Source of the DNA: Bacillota bacterium
GTDB taxonomy: Bacteria; Bacillota; Bacilli; Paenibacillales; NBRC-103111
Reading direction: 5' to 3'
Length of the DNA stretch: 64,000 nt
NCBI GenBank assembly: GCA_023386955.1
Contig: JAEWIS010000044.1
Span: 248,001 to 312,000 of the forward strand
Shown: in pieces, positions 60,488-64,000 of the stretch
Layout of the letters: every line of letters begins with the position of its first letter
Position numbering within the stretch: the stretch's first letter is position 1
Notes under the pieces: model-generated
Databases searched by the model: none
What the model was told of the DNA's origin: nothing
The model's input: only the letters and a program-made list of their open reading frames with translations
Position numbers and translations under genes: made by a program

Positions 60488-61075
60488 ATGGAGCTGGGAG
60501 CGAACATTCAGAAGTATCGTCTTAAAAATAGGCTTTCACAAGAGCAGCTGGCGGAAAAGCTGTCGGTTTCCCGTCAGTCCGTATCCAAATGGGAGCTAGG
60601 CCAGAGTTACCCTGAGGTAGATAAGATTATCCAAATGAGTCTTTTGTTTTCTGTATCCACAGATGATTTACTGATGGATTCGAAGGCACGGGAAATCCGC
60701 GCCAAAAACAATAAGCTGCATCTGGGGTCCATCTATCTGATCGTGAAGGATTTCCAGAAATCGATTGCGTTTTACGAACAGCTCTTGAGTATGACGGTTT
60801 CCACGAAGAACAGTACGATATTCGCAGAGTTTTTCTTTGATCATCAATGTATTTCCTTAATGAATGAAGCAAATTTACCGGGCCATGATTATAGAGGAAA
60901 CGGGGATTACAAGTTCGTTCTGAATTTTTGGGTGAATTATTTGTCCATTGAGCATGAACGCCTTAAGGATTTGGCTATCGGGGAAATAACGGAGATTAAA
61001 CAAGCCAGTCCGACCTATTATTATTTCCATCTCCATGATCCAGATGGAAATGTGATAGAAGTAACGGGCGGGTAG
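60488..61075 (+). CDS. Xre HTH and glyoxalase-fold (VOC) fusion protein
   Basis: 195 residues; GAGGAGGAG upstream. Cro/C1-type HTH at 1-60 (RLSQEQLAEKLSVSRQSVSKWELGQSYPEVDKI), short linker, VOC domain at about 77-195 (IYLIVKDFQKSIAFYEQLL, YYFHLHDPDGNVIEV). The VOC domain could act as a ligand sensor (bleomycin- or lactoylglutathione-like) for the HTH. Followed 25 bp later by a zinc-ribbon gene, possibly co-transcribed. Confidence 0.88.
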   Translation: MELGANIQKYRLKNRLSQEQLAEKLSVSRQSVSKWELGQSYPEVDKIIQMSLLFSVSTDDLLMDSKAREIRAKNNKLHLGSIYLIVKDFQKSIAFYEQLLSMTVSTKNSTIFAEFFFDHQCISLMNEANLPGHDYRGNGDYKFVLNFWVNYLSIEHERLKDLAIGEITEIKQASPTYYYFHLHDPDGNVIEVTGG

Positions 61076-61100
61076 TTTAACCTAAAAAGGAGGCTTTTCG

Positions 61101-61355
61101 ATGGAAAAAGTATGCCAAAGCTGTGGAATGGTAATGACCGGGGAGCTGTACGGAACTAATAAGGACAAAACGCCCAATGAGGATTACTGCTTGCATTGCT
61201 TCACGGACGGCCAATTCGGCAAGGATGAGTCCATGGAAGAGATGATTGAAAGCTGTATCCCCTTCCGGATGAAGGGGCCGGATGGTCCCGATGCAGCTAC
61301 CCTCAGAAGAGAAATGAGAGAGTTATTCCCGACGCTGAAGCGTTGGAAGCATTAG
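61101..61355 (+). CDS. Small zinc-ribbon protein
   Basis: 84 residues; AAAAAGGAGG upstream. Two CxxC pairs, CQSCGMVM at 5-8 and CLHCF near 31-34, with the family's spacing (putative zinc ribbon of the type 'QSCGMP'). The rest is acidic and helical. Function unknown. Confidence 0.82.
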   Translation: MEKVCQSCGMVMTGELYGTNKDKTPNEDYCLHCFTDGQFGKDESMEEMIESCIPFRMKGPDGPDAATLRREMRELFPTLKRWKH

Positions 61356-61381
61356 AGAAAATAGGTCACGAGAGTGGTGTG

Positions 61382-62137
61382 TCAAATTGTATGCTCTTTT
61401 TGAATCTCTGCAAAGTTGACTTCCGTTTCAGCGGTAATGCGGAAGCCAAGCTTCGCTGCTAGCTTGCACGAAGGGACATTCACGGTCCAGCACCCCCACT
61501 GAGGAATAAGTTCCTGCTCCAAACAATAATCGATTAATACAGAGCAACAAATAGCAGCTAAACCTTTATGCCGATGGGCAGGATGGGTAAATACGTCCAA
61601 ATCCATATAACCCAGTCCCTGTCCGCCATCCCGGCAGAAACAAGCTTCTGTGCCGTCGTGCATGGCGCGGACAGTACATTGTCCGTTGTCCTGGCTAAGG
61701 GTGATCGAATATGAATCGGGAGCAGGGGGCAAGTTCCGTTTAAACTCGGAATAAGCTTCGTGATTGAGGTGGTGCAAACGCCTGGTTAAGTAAGGGCCGA
61801 ACGTAGAACGGTTGCAGGGCTCTAAGTATTGGTGGGTGCTCTGCTTCCATTCCGCGCTGCTTGAGAAAACAAAAACAGGCCTTGTTTCTCCGGCCGGGAT
61901 CAAGTCCGATATGATATGGACCATGACTTCATCTAAAAAAACCTCCTGAAAAGCTCCGCCTATGTAATATAAAAAATAGGGGGACTCCACATATACGGAC
62001 TGGGGATCTGGCATCCGGTCAACGTATATTTTTCCAATATGCTGCTGCTCCATAACGGTAATCATCCATAGACAACCGGGAATATCAACCAGCATGGGCT
62101 TAATTAATCCGTATTGCGGGATTTGCAAAATAATCAT
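61382..62137 (-). CDS. GNAT-family N-acetyltransferase
   Basis: 251 residues from the ATG at 62137 (TGGAGGA six bases upstream). Two-domain layout: N-terminal 130 residues, then a GNAT fold with LDVFTHPAHRHKGLAAICC, the acetyl-CoA-binding motif (RHKGLA) at about 200, and CWTVNVPSCKLAAKLGF. Resembles the 'GNAT acetyltransferase' family with an N-terminal half. Substrate unknown. Divergent from the gene at 62177. Confidence 0.8.
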   Translation of the reverse strand: MIILQIPQYGLIKPMLVDIPGCLWMITVMEQQHIGKIYVDRMPDPQSVYVESPYFLYYIGGAFQEVFLDEVMVHIISDLIPAGETRPVFVFSSSAEWKQSTHQYLEPCNRSTFGPYLTRRLHHLNHEAYSEFKRNLPPAPDSYSITLSQDNGQCTVRAMHDGTEACFCRDGGQGLGYMDLDVFTHPAHRHKGLAAICCSVLIDYCLEQELIPQWGCWTVNVPSCKLAAKLGFRITAETEVNFAEIQKEHTI

Positions 62138-62176
62138 GGTAAATCCTCCATTATTATAGAGAGGTGGGGTTTGGGA

Positions 62177-62980
62177 GTGGGCAACCTCTACTTTTCCGGG
62201 AAGCTTCCGGAACAAAATCCCTTCAGTGAAGATGGCTTATACGACAGCAGTTGGGTTCAGCTAGTAATTGCAGAGAATTTGGAGTATTCCATGATAACCC
62301 GGAAAACCATTCTTTTTCAGCTCACAGTGAGCAAATGTTATGAAGGATGGCAATTCCGGGTGATGGATTACATTTCTTATCAACTGGGATATGGGCGGAA
62401 TGTGATTTTGACAGCAGATCCGGAACATTACGAGGAGGCGCAGAAAGTATACCTGGGACATCGTTTACGTGATCCATTTCTGCGCTATTATGAACCAAAG
62501 TACTTAATACATAGTGCACCGCCTGCAGCATTGCAGCATATTCTTCGGGATGGTGCATTAAAATCCTGGACCCGTGTAAAAGCTGAGGGTCATATATCGG
62601 AAGACAGCCCAATTGGTGCTAAATTGGGGGACCCGGAGGATTTTCGGGACTATATTATGCTGGGAGAAGGGCTTGCGCCGGAAGTGGTTGTGAATTCCAG
62701 AGAAAAGGGCTTTATCTGTATGGATGCTGACTGTGAATACTCACCAGGGGCAAGATTTTACTTTGATACCTCGCAGCTTATATCAGTAGGTTTATTAGTA
62801 AGAGATGGGTGCCATTACAAGGTGAAGGATGAACTGCCTATCCATCTGGCCTTGTTCACAGCTACTGTGCCAAAACTATCCTTGGACGGCTGCAGGATCA
62901 CTCCAAACAATTTTACGGAAGCCGCTGACAGAGCTTTTAACGCTTTTTTACAAGTATACCAGCTTGATAATCGTGTGTAG
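62177..62980 (+). CDS. Hypothetical protein with possible ADP-ribosyltransferase-like core
   Basis: 267 residues from GTG at 62177, nine bases after GAGAGGTGG. Family not recognised. Residues about 110-235 include YLIHSAPPAALQHILRDG, ALKSWTRVKAEG and ARFYFDTSQLI, which recalls the H-S/T, 'ILxxGL' and beta-strand order of the KptA/DarT-type ART fold; this is pattern reading only. Not membrane-associated. No partner gene apart from the divergent acetyltransferase. Confidence 0.55.
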   Translation: MGNLYFSGKLPEQNPFSEDGLYDSSWVQLVIAENLEYSMITRKTILFQLTVSKCYEGWQFRVMDYISYQLGYGRNVILTADPEHYEEAQKVYLGHRLRDPFLRYYEPKYLIHSAPPAALQHILRDGALKSWTRVKAEGHISEDSPIGAKLGDPEDFRDYIMLGEGLAPEVVVNSREKGFICMDADCEYSPGARFYFDTSQLISVGLLVRDGCHYKVKDELPIHLALFTATVPKLSLDGCRITPNNFTEAADRAFNAFLQVYQLDNRV

Positions 62981-63021
62981 GGTAAAAAACAGCTATAAGT
63001 AAATGCTATCGCCAGGCATAG

Positions 63022-63051
63022 AAAAACCCGCTTTCGCATATACGAAGCGGG
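63022..63051 (-). terminator. Terminator of the methyltransferase gene
   Basis: CCCGCTTTCG/CGAAGCGGG stem; reading leftwards it is followed by a T run (AAAAA on the plus strand). Probably serves the leftward gene. Confidence 0.75.
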
Positions 63052-63067
63052 CAGGCGTTCCATTCAT

Positions 63068-63856
63068 TTATTCTTTTACGGCAATCATACTCACTGCACC
63101 CAGATATTCTTCATATTTCATGAATACCTGTCGCATGGCAGAGACCCGCTTGAAGGCGCCTCCACGTGTTGCGCAGCGGTACCCGATCTTCAGTGTGCCC
63201 AGCACGCCTTCGTCAGTGATCACACGTTTCACCCGCAGCAGATGCATGGGCGCGGTATGAACTTCAATAACACGGAAGCCGTTCTGCTCCAGCAGCCCTT
63301 TCCATTCATCCACTGTAAGGGGCCGCGCATTCACCCGGATTACCTTGGAAACATCCTTATGAATGGTATCCTTCAACTCGGAGGGGATGTCATTGGGCTG
63401 CAGGGACATCTCGTGGATGGCGTAACGGCCGCCCGGTTGAAGCATACGGTGGGCCTCCCGGATGATCTGCTCCTTGAGCCGGTCCGGCTGCATGGTCAGC
63501 ATGGCTTCGCCATAGATCACGGTGGCGGAGCTATCCGGCAGGGGAGGGGTTCGGGCATCGGCGACTACGCAGGTCTGACTGGTTCCGTTCAGATAGGACA
63601 TGACTACTGCGGCCGCCTCCTGATCCTGCTCGATGGCCGTATACGTATGCGGCTTGCGGCTGAGTGTCAGCTTGGCGGTTCTGCCCACACCGGGGGCGTA
63701 TTCCACAACAGCATCCTTCGACGAGATGTCCAGACGGTCCAGCATCGTCCGGGTCAGCTCAATCCCCCCGGGCCGCAGCACGGTTTTTCCCAGGTTCGCC
63801 AGAACCCAATGACCGGGTATGGTGGCAAAATCCACGTTTCCCTTAAATGTCCCCAT
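63068..63856 (-). CDS. Class I SAM-dependent methyltransferase, Fur-controlled
   Basis: 262 residues; GGGGAGGG upstream. Rossmann-type methyltransferase: motif I VVEYAPGVGRTA at about 50, acidic end of beta-2 TAIEQD at about 75, VADARTPPLPDSSATVIYGEAML (motifs II-IV), LQPGGRYAIHE. The substrate is unknown. The promoter is covered by an almost perfect Fur box, so it should be made under iron limitation, suggesting a siderophore- or iron-related role. Confidence 0.85.
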   Translation of the reverse strand: MGTFKGNVDFATIPGHWVLANLGKTVLRPGGIELTRTMLDRLDISSKDAVVEYAPGVGRTAKLTLSRKPHTYTAIEQDQEAAAVVMSYLNGTSQTCVVADARTPPLPDSSATVIYGEAMLTMQPDRLKEQIIREAHRMLQPGGRYAIHEMSLQPNDIPSELKDTIHKDVSKVIRVNARPLTVDEWKGLLEQNGFRVIEVHTAPMHLLRVKRVITDEGVLGTLKIGYRCATRGGAFKRVSAMRQVFMKYEEYLGAVSMIAVKE

Positions 63857-63888
63857 CCGATGAAACCCTCCCCAATTCGCATCAATTA

Positions 63889-63914
63889 GATAATGATTAT
63901 CATTATCAATTATA
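63889..63914 (-). promoter_or_regulatory. Fur box and -10 element of the methyltransferase gene
   Basis: GATAATGATTATCATTATC at 63889-63907 differs from the classical 19-bp Fur consensus at one position. Reading leftwards, TATAAT (63914-63909) stands just ahead, so bound Fur would block the start site. The -10 lies against the stop codon of the upstream gene. Confidence 0.9.
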
Positions 63915-64000
63915 TCATAATGCGGCTGAAGTGGAATCTATATTTTTTTCCCCATTCTCATAGATGTTCATGATCACCTGCTGCATAGGCAGCTCCTTCA
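63915..64000 (-). CDS. 3' end of an unidentified leftward gene (runs off the window)
   Basis: An open frame enters from the right edge and ends in TGA at 63917-63915; the visible tail reads KELPMQQVIMNIYENGEKN and then IDSTSAAL. Too short to classify. It lies in line with the methyltransferase but is separated from it by the Fur-controlled promoter. Confidence 0.5.
   Translation of the reverse strand, partial: KELPMQQVIMNIYENGEKNIDSTSAAL

Noticed and set aside
63242..63889. 215-codon plus-strand frame
   Set aside because: Antisense of the methyltransferase gene; runs through the Fur-box leader.

Overview
The window looks like a chromosomal stretch of a Gram-positive, spore-forming Bacillota bacterium, most likely a Paenibacillus. 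The basis is family content: an S-layer (SLH) surface protein, a YesM/YesN-type two-component pair next to an LplA-LplB-YtcP-type sugar ABC transporter and a modular GH10 xylanase, hxlAB formaldehyde genes, DUF3231 and DUF4256 proteins, strong AGGAGG ribosome binding sites, and many TTG/GTG starts. Most of the window has balanced base composition. Two islands (about 2.1-5.6 kb and 24.7-28.6 kb) are strikingly AT-rich and look acquired.

Layout. 1-1.3 kb: 3' part of a GH3 beta-N-acetylhexosaminidase. 1.4-5.8 kb: an inverted-repeat element, two truncated tRNA-Ala 5' halves, an intact tRNA-Ala(GGC), a large metallophosphoesterase-NTPase fusion (defence-like), and then the orphan 3' half of a tRNA-Ala whose matching 5' half lies 3.8 kb upstream. 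5.8-15.8 kb: small conserved genes, a GHKL/LytTR two-component pair, a GGDEF protein, a broken sortase B, a leaderless MerR gene, DUF4256 and DUF3231. 16-17.7 kb: hxlA-hxlB plus an HxlR-family regulator. 17.7-24.7 kb: a MerR regulator with effector domain, a second GHKL/LytTR pair, an SGNH hydrolase, a serine hydrolase and a helical-repeat protein. 25-28.6 kb: an AAA ATPase and subtilisin-like protease pair of the IetAS type. 28.8-34.3 kb: small regulators, an aminoglycoside-phosphotransferase-fold protein, long direct repeats, DinB with a divergent WYL regulator, and a lipoprotein. 34.5-38.3 kb: SLH surface protein. 38.4-43.6 kb: a GntR-controlled ABC transporter facing an FtsX-type exporter, with the same operator in front of both. 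43.6-54.1 kb: xylan locus (response regulator, sensor kinase, substrate-binding lipoprotein, two permeases, xylanase). 54.2-60 kb: a second FtsX-type exporter and a TetR-controlled ABC transporter. 60-64 kb: small genes, a GNAT acetyltransferase, an unassigned protein, a methyltransferase behind a Fur box, and the end of one more gene.

How the parts work together. The xylan locus is self-contained: the kinase and regulator probably sense xylo-oligosaccharides outside the cell, the lipoprotein and permeases import them (no ATPase in the operon, as is usual for this class, which shares an MsmX-type ATPase), and the secreted xylanase makes them. hxlAB converts formaldehyde plus ribulose 5-phosphate to fructose 6-phosphate. 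Several transport operons have a dedicated repressor with visible palindromic operators.

Most unusual features: (i) a tRNA-Ala gene split in its D-arm by an insertion carrying a putative anti-phage STAND-like protein; (ii) a family of elements of about 188 bp with forward-forward-reverse-reverse arrangement in four full copies and one half copy, one of which has replaced the end of a sortase gene; (iii) an IetAS-type protease/ATPase pair.
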